In this document: in pieces, positions 1 through 8,835 of the stretch
How the letters are laid out: each line of letters begins with the position of its first letter
Numbering within the stretch: position 1 is the first letter of the stretch
Assembly (NCBI GenBank): GCA_027577595.1
Contig: JANBRJ010000117.1
Location: forward strand, 1-48,568
DNA from: Coemansia sp. RSA 487
Lineage: Eukaryota; Kickxellomycota; Kickxellomycetes; Kickxellales; Kickxellaceae
DNA: 48,568 bases
Direction of reading: 5' to 3'
Position numbers and translations under genes: made by a program
The notes under the pieces: model-generated
What the model was told of the DNA's origin: nothing
Seen by the model: only the letters and a program-made list of their open reading frames with translations
Database searches by the model: none

Positions 1-235
1 CAGAAGAGGACTTCAATTTTATCGTCGCTTTGTAATTGTCCAAGCAACTAACTTGGCTTTGGAAATCTTGACAAGCATATTTATCACTTTTGGAAAACGT
101 GACAAGCTCAGATACACCTTTGCTTTTTTGATTGTATATTTTTCTTGTTTCCTTTTCTATCACTTTTTTTGTAATTTGCATTTTCTGACCACGAATTTTC
201 TGCTGAGACATTGGAATCTGAACCTAAATTAACAA

Positions 236-1637
236 ATGGCAACCAGTGCCAAAAGAAAGCAGGCTTCCGAATCGCAAGAGAATTCCGACAGAACAAAGAA
301 ATGTCGCAGGTCGTCATCACCAAAACCAACGCGCACTAGAAAAAAAACAGCGGTACCAAATGTCGCGTCGAAGAGGTATGTGTTTGAGAAGGAAACTATA
401 TCTGAGTTTATTCCGTTCGCTTTCGAGGCACTTATTTAGCTTTTGTGTTTGCGTTATTAGGTTGCTGCGCAGATCGCTGAGTGCCATGGCTCGTATACCA
501 GCAAAAGATATAGCAGAGGCGTGCTCTGATAGTGATAGCGACCTTCCAGATGCACAGAGCTTACTGAAATCGCCTGCGCAAAGGACACGGGCAAACGAAA
601 AGCAATCCTTGTCGGGCAAAGCTAGCCCTATAAAATTGTTAAGCAAGCAAGGGAAAGATCGAGCAAAGCCGGTCCTAGCCAAGGCAGCATCAGAAATTGT
701 ACATACAAACAATGAGGAAGGGTTGGACGACATGTTCGATCTAAAGCCGCTCAAAGTTCCCGGCGAACTCGTTCTCGCCTATGCAATTCGTAAATACTAC
801 CCAGCGCGAGTTGAGCAGCAAGTGTCACCGCAGAGATACCTTGTCCGATTTTTTGATGGCTCGAAATCGCTGCTGTCAAAAAAGCGTATATATACAATGT
901 ATGACAACGAATTCTACACATGTCCGTTGGGTGCAATACAGCTTATTGGAGATGAGCCTGCAAAATCGACAGAAAAGAGAATAGATACAAACCAAGAGGA
1001 CACTATTGATCTTGAGAGGGATTTTGAACGTGACAAGAAACTGTTTGCAAGTCTGGTCAAGGAGGTCGAAGCAATTAAGCACTATCTCGATATCTTGCAC
1101 GCCTGTAAAAAAGAAACCATATGTACTGTGAAGGACATGGAGGACAGAATGCCGATATTCTTTGGTGACGACCAGAGTCAGAAGCGTCTTCTTTCGTCGC
1201 GGGTTTCAAAGGGACATTTGAATCGTGCGGAGTTTGACTTTTTAGGAAGGCTTCTGAGTCGGTGGTACGAGCTTCCTCCGGCAGCGTCAACAGAGCCAGT
1301 AAACTCAGTTAAATCAAAAGAATCGACAGAATCATCAACGTGCACAAGCAAGAACGTAGCAGATGGCAAGAAAGAGCAGGGCTGCTCAAGGTTGCAGGCG
1401 ATGGCAGTTGGCCTCGATGAACTTGGAGCATCAGCCCTAGCCATTCAATTTGTGCATGAGGTACTACTTCCTCATACAATCAAGCGTTTGATAACTGTGC
1501 GCGAAAAGTGCTCTCTTTCCGAAGCAGAGATTCGAATGGCTCGAGAAGACAGCAGCACGCAGTGGGTTGAACAGATACTAGCTGCCAGAAATGTGTGGAG
1601 TGGTTCAACAATATCTGAAAAATCAACAAAAACATAA
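236..1637 (+). CDS. Tudor-like nuclear protein (two exons)
   Basis: Exons 236-375 and 461-1637; the GTATGT...TTATTAG intron of 85 nt restores the frame and gives 438 residues. A CAG 12 nt further on (exon 2 from 473) is an equally in-frame acceptor. The N-terminus (residues 1-70) is basic and Ser-rich, like a nuclear localisation region, followed by an acidic SDSDSD patch. Residues about 145-210 have the strand pattern and aromatic spacing of a Tudor/PWWP-like barrel (LVLAYAIRKYYPARVEQ, then RYLVRFFDGS and YTMYDNEFYTCPLG). Two helical regions follow (about 225-350 and 385-430); the last carries LLPHTIKRLI and WVEQILAAR. I infer a chromatin-associated reader, but I do not recognise an ortholog and no catalytic motif is visible. 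The start at 236 is the first ATG of the spliced frame. Confidence 0.75.
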
Positions 1638-1829
1638 AACATAAGAACTGTTTGATACGCATTTGATCTGTTTTGTAGATCATCATCAAAAATGATCATT
1701 TGTGCCTTTTGAATTCAGAGTTTGTTTCTTTACTGAATATTTTCTGAAGGATATAATTTTCAACTTGAATTTCCAGCAACCTCTTGTTCTTTCTTTTTGT
1801 TTCTCAACAAGCAGTGACAGTAGCCGCAA

Positions 1830-3089
1830 ATGTCCATTCCACCAGCAAATGTTTCGTCAAACCGGCGGCACTTTTTCATGTCAAGTGCTCAGCTTGACGC
1901 ACTGGAGACGAAGGAAGCACAAGAGCGCGATCCGGTTAGACAGAAGCTAGGAGACCCTTTACGCACAGGTGGTCGAATTTTGGGCTTTGAAATGTGCGAC
2001 AACGACACTGCAGTGCTTGCTTTGGGCAACCATCTTGCAAGAGTAGCCGATCTGAAGGCAAAAACTTGCACACAGCTTCCAGCAAAGCACGCCGGCCCTG
2101 TTACTGGCGTTGCAGTGCTGAACAGTGGGTACGCAGCTGGAGAAAGTCGCATTGCACTATCAGCATCCTGGGATAAAACTGTCAAATTGTGGCCCGTAGA
2201 CAATGCAAGGCGTACTTTGGCAATTCTTGTTGGTCACTCTGACTTTGTAAAATGCGTGGTTGCACATCCAACCCTTCCTATAGTATACACGGGCTCTGCT
2301 GACAAGACAATCATGGTTTGGAAGCTACCAGAGTCCGTGGAAACTCTTACAGCAGACAGAGACAGCCCGCTGGAGATTAAACCTTCAAAGATCATCAAGG
2401 GACAACATACAGGCCAGGTTCAGACCCTTTGCTTGGATGCAGTATCCGCGGATGTGCTTTATTCTGCTGGTTCTGATGCGTCTGTTCGTGCCTGGGATGC
2501 GCAGACAGGCGACACTCTTCCTGTTGATAATGAAAACTTGGAAGAATGGTTCATTCCGCGTGGCCAACACAAGACAAACATTACCGATATAAAATTGACA
2601 GAGACGGAGCTTTGGACGGCGTCTGCTGATTCCACAGCCGTGGGCTGGGACCTCAATTCACGCGCCGCCGACATGGTATTGAGCCATAAATCGAATGTCA
2701 CTGCTGTTTTGCCTGTACCGCAAGCAGGAATTGTGATTACTGGAACCCATGGCGGTGTCATATACGTTTGGCGCACGAGCAACGGATCGCCAGAGATTAT
2801 TCGCGAGATCCATGCACACACTGATGACGTTACTTGTCTAAAGGCTGCTGGGCGCGTATTCTATTCAGCAAGTCTCGATGAGACCCTGCGCGTTTGGGAT
2901 ATAATGGATGTAGTGAACTTCCAAGATGGTCTGCAGTTTATGCCACCAGAGCTGGCAAAACTGAAAGCACAAGCGGAACCAGATCGTGCCGTACCTGCTC
3001 ACAGTAGCAATCAGCCTTCATCGTCTGTACTCACCGAAGAAGAAGAACGCGAGCTTGCTGAACTCATGTCTGATCTGGATGACATGTAA
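1830..3089 (+). CDS. WD40-repeat protein
   Basis: Single-exon gene of 419 residues. After an N-terminal helix (LDALETKEAQERDPVRQKL) there are about seven WD40 blades. Clear ones are ALSASWDKTVKLWPV, VYTGSADKTIMVWKL, LYSAGSDASVRAWDA, LWTASADSTAVGWDL and FYSASLDETLRVWDI. The C-terminus is a Pro/Ser linker and then an acidic helix (LTEEEERELAELMSDLDDM). WD40 propellers are binding platforms; nothing here names the partner, so I give no function. No signal peptide or membrane segment is visible. It is tail to tail with the SF3B2 gene, 65 nt apart. The ATG at 1830 is the first in frame with the conserved N-terminal helix. Confidence 0.88.
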   Translation: MSIPPANVSSNRRHFFMSSAQLDALETKEAQERDPVRQKLGDPLRTGGRILGFEMCDNDTAVLALGNHLARVADLKAKTCTQLPAKHAGPVTGVAVLNSGYAAGESRIALSASWDKTVKLWPVDNARRTLAILVGHSDFVKCVVAHPTLPIVYTGSADKTIMVWKLPESVETLTADRDSPLEIKPSKIIKGQHTGQVQTLCLDAVSADVLYSAGSDASVRAWDAQTGDTLPVDNENLEEWFIPRGQHKTNITDIKLTETELWTASADSTAVGWDLNSRAADMVLSHKSNVTAVLPVPQAGIVITGTHGGVIYVWRTSNGSPEIIREIHAHTDDVTCLKAAGRVFYSASLDETLRVWDIMDVVNFQDGLQFMPPELAKLKAQAEPDRAVPAHSSNQPSSSVLTEEEERELAELMSDLDDM

Positions 3090-3154
3090 AGTAAGATTTA
3101 GTCCAATACATTTGCCTATTTGATGTTCATATTATAAAAAGATGATATCGCTTG

Positions 3155-5104
3155 TTAAAACTTGAAATCCTTGGTCTTTTTCTGAAGTCTAGATGCCGAT
3201 GATGCTGGTTTCCGCTTCTGGGCTTGTGTGGCCGCATGCTCTGCAACCATATCGGAAAGATCCTCTTGTATGGCACCGCCAGGTCCGCAGTGTGCTTCAG
3301 AAGCGGCCTCTTCATATCTGGCCTTCAGCGCCTCTTCATCCATGTTGTCGAGATTTGCAGCATCTAGTGTAATATCTACGCCCTTGCCCATATGTTTGTC
3401 CTTTTTAGAGGACTTTTTGCTAGCCATCTCACTACTGATAGGGTTTCCTTGCCCAGCCGCTTGTCTCTTTGACGAGCCCAACGCGTTGCTCATATCGTAA
3501 GTGAATGTAGAGCCCATGATTCCTTCCAATTTGAATGTTTCCTTCTCAGGAAGAACAGTGTAGAGCTGTCTATTCGCTTCTTGACCCGCGCTTGCAGCCT
3601 GTTTGCGTAGCTGGATGACACTGGGCGTCTCGAGCCCAGAGGGGATGCTTGCAAGCCCGCTACGGAGTTGTGCATCTGTGAGCTCTTTCTCCGTGCCAAA
3701 GCCACCCTCGTTGGCCAATGCATTTTCCTGTGTTTCTTCCATGTCCGCCATGTCCTGGTCGCTATGACCATGTTCGCTCTCGCTTTCGCTGCTATCCTCA
3801 TCTTCCTCATCTGAAGCTTCGAGAACCTCAAGATCACCCCAATACTTCCTTGGCCCTGAATTTTGAGCTGCCATAGCAGCCTGGATCTCTGGATTACTTT
3901 GGGCACTGGCATCAAAGACGTCACCATAAAGAGGGCGTCCAAATTCGTCTACTGGAGGACGCCCCCACCCTCCAGGGTGGTATCCCCATTGCGCACCTTG
4001 CGGAATTGGTGCATTGAGCCCTGGGATGACAAGATTTGGATATGAGAACGGTGGTCCGTATCTCTGCATGTTGAGCAGCCAAGGCGGCGGCGCCAGCGGT
4101 GGTATGTTCAGAGCAGCCTTCAAGGACTCTGAAAGCACGCCCGGTGTAAAGTCGTACGTAACAACGGATTCCTTACCCTCATAATACAGCTCTCCGTGGC
4201 CGGTGAGATTTTTGGGCTTGGTTTGGAAACGGAAGAATGCGTCGTGCAGGCGCTGATAGTCCAAAGTAAGCTTGTTCATCTTTGGCCGCATACGCTCCCG
4301 GGCTGTTGATTTAGCCTTCGCGTCATCTTCTTTATCTTTTGCGGAATCGCGCATCTCCATGATTCCTGTTGCCTTGATAAAGTCTGGAAGGTCAAATGGT
4401 GGCTTCTCCATGCCACGCTTGTACTGCAGGTACTTTTTCTTTTGTGACCAATGCATCGGAACAGGCACAGTGTTGCGTGTTGCTTTGATAGCCACAAGAA
4501 GATCGGGATCCTTTGCGCTGACATCGGTCCATTCGACGACTTCAGGCCGTGGTGCCTTTTGCTTGAGCTCTGCGACGGACATGCGGTTCTTCTTCCGCTG
4601 TTTTCGGGATATACCGTCCTTTGAGCCGTTTTGAGCATGTTCATCCTCTGACTCTGAATCAGAAAGGCTCTCCATATCAATATCATTGTCGCTGCTGAGG
4701 TCGCCATCCCGCTTTGGATCTGTCGTCTTGCTATTTTGCGTAGTATGTCCAATACCCGTCGATGCTGCATGTTTCGCAATGGTTCCAGTTGGTAGTTCGC
4801 TATCATAAGTTGTCTCGTCAAGGTTCTCGCTTGCACCAAAAGATCGAGTTGCATTCGATTCGAATTGCGAAAAGACGGCCTCGTAGTTGGCAAATTCGGT
4901 GTTTGCTAATTTAGGCGGTTCTTGGTCCACGTACTCTATTTTGACACCCTCGGGTACACTCTGGTCGGGATTCAAGGATATAATTTCTGCAAGACGCTTG
5001 CTTCGCGCTTCCTCTGCTTCTTGTTTCTCCTTGCGACTCTTCTTCTTCCGCCGCTTATTTATACCAGCCTTGTTTCCGTACGAAATTGGCTTTGCTTGCG
5101 ACAT
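3155..5104 (-). CDS. CUS1: Splicing factor 3B subunit 2 (SF3B2/SAP145/Cus1)
   Basis: Core SF3b component of the U2 snRNP; in the known family it helps anchor U2 at the branch site in the nucleus. The 649-residue protein has a basic Lys/Arg/Glu N-terminus (residues 10-40), then an acidic linker. The DUF382 region is at about 180-310 (RPEVVEWTDVSAKDPDLLVA, then VPVPMHWSQKKKYLQYKRG). The Pro-rich PSP domain is at about 316-375 (LNIPPLAPPPWLLNMQRYGP, PNLVIPGLNAPIP), followed by GWGRPPVDEFGRPLYGDVF. A second acidic stretch (about 425-455) and a Lys-rich C-terminus complete the usual order. The length matches fungal homologs. No intron is needed and the ATG at 5104 opens the conserved N-terminus. 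Confidence 0.96.
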   Translation of the reverse strand: MSQAKPISYGNKAGINKRRKKKSRKEKQEAEEARSKRLAEIISLNPDQSVPEGVKIEYVDQEPPKLANTEFANYEAVFSQFESNATRSFGASENLDETTYDSELPTGTIAKHAASTGIGHTTQNSKTTDPKRDGDLSSDNDIDMESLSDSESEDEHAQNGSKDGISRKQRKKNRMSVAELKQKAPRPEVVEWTDVSAKDPDLLVAIKATRNTVPVPMHWSQKKKYLQYKRGMEKPPFDLPDFIKATGIMEMRDSAKDKEDDAKAKSTARERMRPKMNKLTLDYQRLHDAFFRFQTKPKNLTGHGELYYEGKESVVTYDFTPGVLSESLKAALNIPPLAPPPWLLNMQRYGPPFSYPNLVIPGLNAPIPQGAQWGYHPGGWGRPPVDEFGRPLYGDVFDASAQSNPEIQAAMAAQNSGPRKYWGDLEVLEASDEEDEDSSESESEHGHSDQDMADMEETQENALANEGGFGTEKELTDAQLRSGLASIPSGLETPSVIQLRKQAASAGQEANRQLYTVLPEKETFKLEGIMGSTFTYDMSNALGSSKRQAAGQGNPISSEMASKKSSKKDKHMGKGVDITLDAANLDNMDEEALKARYEEAASEAHCGPGGAIQEDLSDMVAEHAATQAQKRKPASSASRLQKKTKDFKF

Positions 5105-5341
5105 TAGGAGTTCAGTAGCAGCTTTTATAGGATAAAAAGAGAAAGTACTGACGTGTTACATACAACAAATAAAGGAAGAAAAGTTAGTGGTGGTGGTAAA
5201 AAAAAAAAAGGAGGATAGCCTGAACGCTCAAAAATCCAAAAACAGTATTTAGATTTCCAAGCATTTAAGGCAATAAAATGTTGTTTATGGATTTGACCCT
5301 GTGATTGAGTTTGTTGTGCTTGTGTTTTTTTTCAAGACATT

Positions 5342-6080
5342 TCAATAGCTGAAGTTACAACAGCCAGAGCCATCGTGGGCGAATATCCACAAAATTCCGC
5401 TGGAACCAAAACACCTCTCCACCCTAGAACCTACGCTATGAGATTGTACCCACTGCAAAACTCCTGACCCATTTTGTTCCTGAAAAGCTGCGCCTATGCA
5501 AGAATTGCGAGGCAAGCACAGAGCCCCTATAACATTATTTTTGGAGCCGCAAGCATGTTCAGCGTTTCTGGCCCTTTCTTTCAAGTTTTCTCTAAGCTAT
5601 CCGCTCCGACAGACTCGAGAAATCTTTCTTTGTCAATCAGAAAATGGCCATTGCTGGTTTTGATGGGCGGAAGGCTGTTTTATCTAGCCCAGGTGCGTTG
5701 CATGGTTTCGCAGTCTGGAAGATCCACCGTTCTCATGCTGAAGTCAGCCAAAAAGGTGTTGTACGCAATGGGCGATGTCATGTTTGATAACTAGAAAGCA
5801 TCCTTCATGAGCTGCATGGTTCATCATTTCAAATATCCATTTGCAATTACGAAGGCGGGCTATCTCTTCTCTAATCGTTGGTTGCAGGTACCCAACCAAT
5901 GGTTTCAGCTCGATCCGGATGGAGAAGCTCCGGACGGAAAACTATCCTTCGATTCTACACTTTTCGCCATGGACTACTGTCTCTACCATTTACAATCCAC
6001 ATGCCTGCCAAACAGTGCTAGTACCTAAGACACCAGGCATCTTTCTATCACGAATCCACCACCCGTCCACAACAAACAGT
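5342..6080 (-). pseudogene. Decayed coding sequence of unknown family
   Basis: No intact gene is present, but the minus strand carries protein-like runs in different frames, in the order expected of one gene. They include VVHGEKCRIEG and LKPLVGYLQPTIREEIARL near 5985-5870, TSPIAYNTFLADFSMRTVDL at 5778-5719, NGHFLIDKERFLESVGADSL at about 5655-5598, and a final open run ending FAHDGSGCCNFSY at 5342. Stops and frame changes separate them. I infer a broken host gene, read in the same direction as the next gene upstream (Myb/SANT-like). I recognise no family. Plus-strand open frames across the same bases look like shadows. A multi-exon functional gene is less likely because several breaks lack good splice sites. 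Confidence 0.35.
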
Positions 6081-6173
6081 GCTTGATCTATTGGTTTGGT
6101 TATAACTTTTGTTTTTGTTTTTTTCCAAATTCTCTTGCATTTTAATGTATTCGCCACTCTGTGCATAAAAAGC

Positions 6174-7013
6174 CTATTTCCTTGTGGTTTTGGTAGGGGA
6201 TTCGTTATCATGAACTTTCTGTCGCTTACGCCGCCTTTCTCTAGTTATTATTTTTGGCATGCTTTCCACAATCTTCTCTTCCGTCGCGTCTACCCTATGA
6301 CCAATATGGGCATTAAGAGCATCTAGCCGTTCTATGATAGCCTTGGCACACTGCGTAAGGTCATGGATGGCGGAGACTAGCGATTCTTGGATTTTCTCAG
6401 TTTCATTGAACGAAAGCGTAGAATTGTGCAGAAGGGCATTCGATTCTAGAGCCTTTAAGTCGCTGCTTGTTTGCAGACAGGAAGAAGGCAATGCTCGCTG
6501 GAAATAACAGCCAAGTGGTGAGCTGGGAAGGCTGTACTCATCCGATTGACATGCAGTTTCAGTGTTATAGCAAGCGGTGTTGCTAGTGTTTGTATTGTTT
6601 TCCAGCTGGCTGCTGATCTTGTTTGTTTTGGTGCCTTGAACTGCGTTTGAAATCTCGCTTATATTCGTTGAAGAACCATTGTTCCCAGGTTCAAACGCCT
6701 TGAGCAACATGGTATATTCGATCTGCTTGTTTTCAAACCTGACAAAATCCGTTGGCGAGGTGTTTATTGCTTTGTTGTAAGATTTTTTCAGCTTTTTAAC
6801 CTTGCGTTCGATATCCTTGTTGACGTAAAGAAACAAGTGAGGGTTTGTATCACGAAGGTCGTTGCAAGCCATTTCAAGATCTATTGCTTTGTTAGGAGAA
6901 GAAGAAAGAGCATCCCAGCAACGGCGATTGTGTGGATCAGAAAGCCAGGTTAGAACAGAAATCAAGGCCATTTTGTCCCACGCCTTGGGCTTTTTTATTG
7001 TCTGCTCGAGCAT
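6174..7013 (-). CDS. Myb/SANT-like DNA-binding protein
   Basis: Single-exon gene of 279 residues. Residues about 10-110 look like the fungal Myb/SANT-like module: AWDKMALISVLTWLSDPHNR, then a helix with LEMACNDLRDTNPHLFLY and the basic helix IERKVKKLKKSYNKAI. The middle is Ser/Thr/Asn-rich and likely disordered. A coiled-coil-prone stretch follows (about 205-250, KIQESLVSAIHDLTQCAKAI). The end is strongly basic (RERRRKRQKV), fitting a nuclear localisation signal. I infer a DNA-binding nuclear protein; targets are unknown. Such domains also occur in transposon-derived proteins, but no transposase partner or terminal repeat is visible here. The ATG at 7013 is the first in frame. Confidence 0.7.
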   Translation of the reverse strand: MLEQTIKKPKAWDKMALISVLTWLSDPHNRRCWDALSSSPNKAIDLEMACNDLRDTNPHLFLYVNKDIERKVKKLKKSYNKAINTSPTDFVRFENKQIEYTMLLKAFEPGNNGSSTNISEISNAVQGTKTNKISSQLENNTNTSNTACYNTETACQSDEYSLPSSPLGCYFQRALPSSCLQTSSDLKALESNALLHNSTLSFNETEKIQESLVSAIHDLTQCAKAIIERLDALNAHIGHRVDATEEKIVESMPKIITRERRRKRQKVHDNESPTKTTRK

Positions 7014-7335
7014 TTATAAACAAGCAAGATTATTTTAATACGAAAATATTAATGTCAAGAGCTGGAGGTAAAAAAGAAAAATGAAGAGAAGAACAGCAAG
7101 CTTTCTACAACTTTGACTTTGCATCCAGCGTTGTAATCATTTTTGAGGATATAAACCGCCACTTTACAACATATGGAAGCGTGGCTGATATGACGTTCCA
7201 CATTTTTAAATTATGTGCTATACAGTTCCAAAACCAACCATGACTTGTACTTTCTAAGGATAAAAGCCTCACTTGTAAAAGAAAATCCCAGAATGGGTGT
7301 ACTAAATAGAAGCAAAAGCCACAACGAGTGGCGAT

Positions 7336-8316
7336 TCAAAGCTTGTGGTCCCAAGCAACCACATTCCGTTCGAGGTCCAGGTGCATTCGAAGAGTATTAG
7401 GGGCAGGCAAGATGCCCGATGACAGGAACCCTTGTCTGTCGAGCTTTTCAGCAGCCATCTCATATCCAGGCATAAAGCGAGAGACAAAGTCTTCCAGCTG
7501 CTGATCTGAGAGCGATGGGCGACCAGAAGCAGCCAGGTCGTCCTCCTGTTCTTTGCGCCATCTATAGACGATGTCAAAGTCTGAAACCCGCATATACACC
7601 CAGGCATCAATCAGTGGATATATCCGTGTTTCAAATTGCTTCAGATTTTCGTTTATCTGACTGAGATTGGCATCTGAGTATTTGCGGGAATGCTTGAACA
7701 ATGCTCTGTTATTCTCGCTAGCTTCGTCACGCACCTTCTCTAAGTATCTCGCAAATTCTGCTTCAGTCAATGCGCGAAAACCAATGTTCCATCCCTCAAA
7801 CAAAACCACATCAACTGGAGCCTTTGCCTTTGGCCACCTGCTCTTTGGGACGCGATCGCCATACCCGTTCATCATACTTTTGTCGTAAACGGGTATAGGA
7901 GTTTCACCCGAGTTATCGAGGAGTGATAGCAACGTGTCCCTGCCCAGCTGCACGTCGTGTGTCCCTGGCTGGCCCCTGAACTGGAGCAAGGGGTTGTCGC
8001 GGTATTTGCGGGCCAGCTCACGTTGATCGCTGTTGGCCAGATACAGGTCGTCCAAAGAGAACCCTACGGCGGACACCTTGTGTGCGCCTAGATATTTGAC
8101 AAGCCCGTTGACCATGGTGGTTTTGCCGCTTCCTTGGGCGCCGTTGATACCGACAATCAGTGGCTTCCGTGTTTTGCCATTGTCAAGCCCGGCAATTCGT
8201 CTCTTCTGCTCGAGTTTGCAAAGTATAAAATCGGCACTTTTGCTGACTCTTTCTGTGATGGTCTTTTGGAAGGCCCGGAACTGCCTTGCCTTGTCTAGGC
8301 TCGAAAGGGTTGGCAT
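7336..8316 (-). CDS. TDA10: Tda10/D-glycerate 3-kinase-like P-loop kinase
   Basis: Belongs to the P-loop kinase family that includes yeast Tda10 and plant D-glycerate 3-kinase; the true substrate in fungi is unsettled. From the ATG at 8316 it is 326 residues. The Walker A loop GAQGSGKT lies at residues 59-66, after the strand PLIVGIN. Next come SLDDLYL, the GQPGTHDVQLG segment and a second acidic strand with VVLFEGWNIGF, all typical of the family, and YRWRKEQE late in the protein. The frame is open upstream to an ATG at 8499, which would add 61 residues including a hydrophobic stretch. I prefer 8316 because the added part is A/T-rich and unlike the family; yeast Tda10 is about 290 residues. 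Confidence 0.88.
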   Translation of the reverse strand: MPTLSSLDKARQFRAFQKTITERVSKSADFILCKLEQKRRIAGLDNGKTRKPLIVGINGAQGSGKTTMVNGLVKYLGAHKVSAVGFSLDDLYLANSDQRELARKYRDNPLLQFRGQPGTHDVQLGRDTLLSLLDNSGETPIPVYDKSMMNGYGDRVPKSRWPKAKAPVDVVLFEGWNIGFRALTEAEFARYLEKVRDEASENNRALFKHSRKYSDANLSQINENLKQFETRIYPLIDAWVYMRVSDFDIVYRWRKEQEDDLAASGRPSLSDQQLEDFVSRFMPGYEMAAEKLDRQGFLSSGILPAPNTLRMHLDLERNVVAWDHKL

Positions 8317-8835
8317 TTGGTTCGTGGCTAAGGCGAGCCGCTTATGTTGCTGACGATACTTTAAATTAGCGATGGAGAAAATGTTAAAGAGTAGAAAAAG
8401 CAGCAACGAAGAAGAAATGGTAATCTCCTGCTTGGCATCAATACAATGAAAAAGAAATATTTGGTGCACAAGAAAAAAGAAACTTTTTCTATTGTCCATC
8501 GGCTGAAGAAGCTCCTCATTTTCAGGTAGTTGCAACAAGAGAAAGAAACACTTTCTTCTTTCGGCAGACAGGCTTTTTCTTTAGGAGAATTAAGTTGTTT
8601 ATTTAATATAATGATTAATTCGGGTATTGCAGTGGTAAAAGTGCACTTCATGTCTACCAGAAACAGAGTACGAGGGAGTTGGATCGGAAAATAAGCGATA
8701 AAGAGGTTTGCAGTGAGAGAAAGGAAGAAGAGACGAGAAAGGGCAGAAAACGCACTATAAAACAGTAAAGAGAAGGGGTGATAAAATATCTCGATTCTCG
8801 CAAACTCTTGGGGCAAACAACTTTTTCATCATCTA
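8317..8835. other. Intergenic spacer, kinase promoter side
   Basis: This 519-base A/T-rich spacer lies between the kinase start and the stop of the GATA gene, which reads the same way. It must hold the 3' end of the GATA transcript and the kinase promoter. The frame of the kinase stays open into it up to an ATG at 8499. I see no RNA gene or repeat. Confidence 0.5.

Noticed and set aside
6174-7013. Harbinger-type transposon suggested by the Myb/SANT-like gene beside decayed coding sequence
   Set aside because: No DDE-type motifs in the decayed part, and no terminal inverted repeats or target-site duplication were seen.
8317-8499. N-terminal extension of the Tda10-like kinase with a hydrophobic segment
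   Set aside because: A/T-rich translated leader unlike the family; the inner ATG at 8316 gives the normal length.
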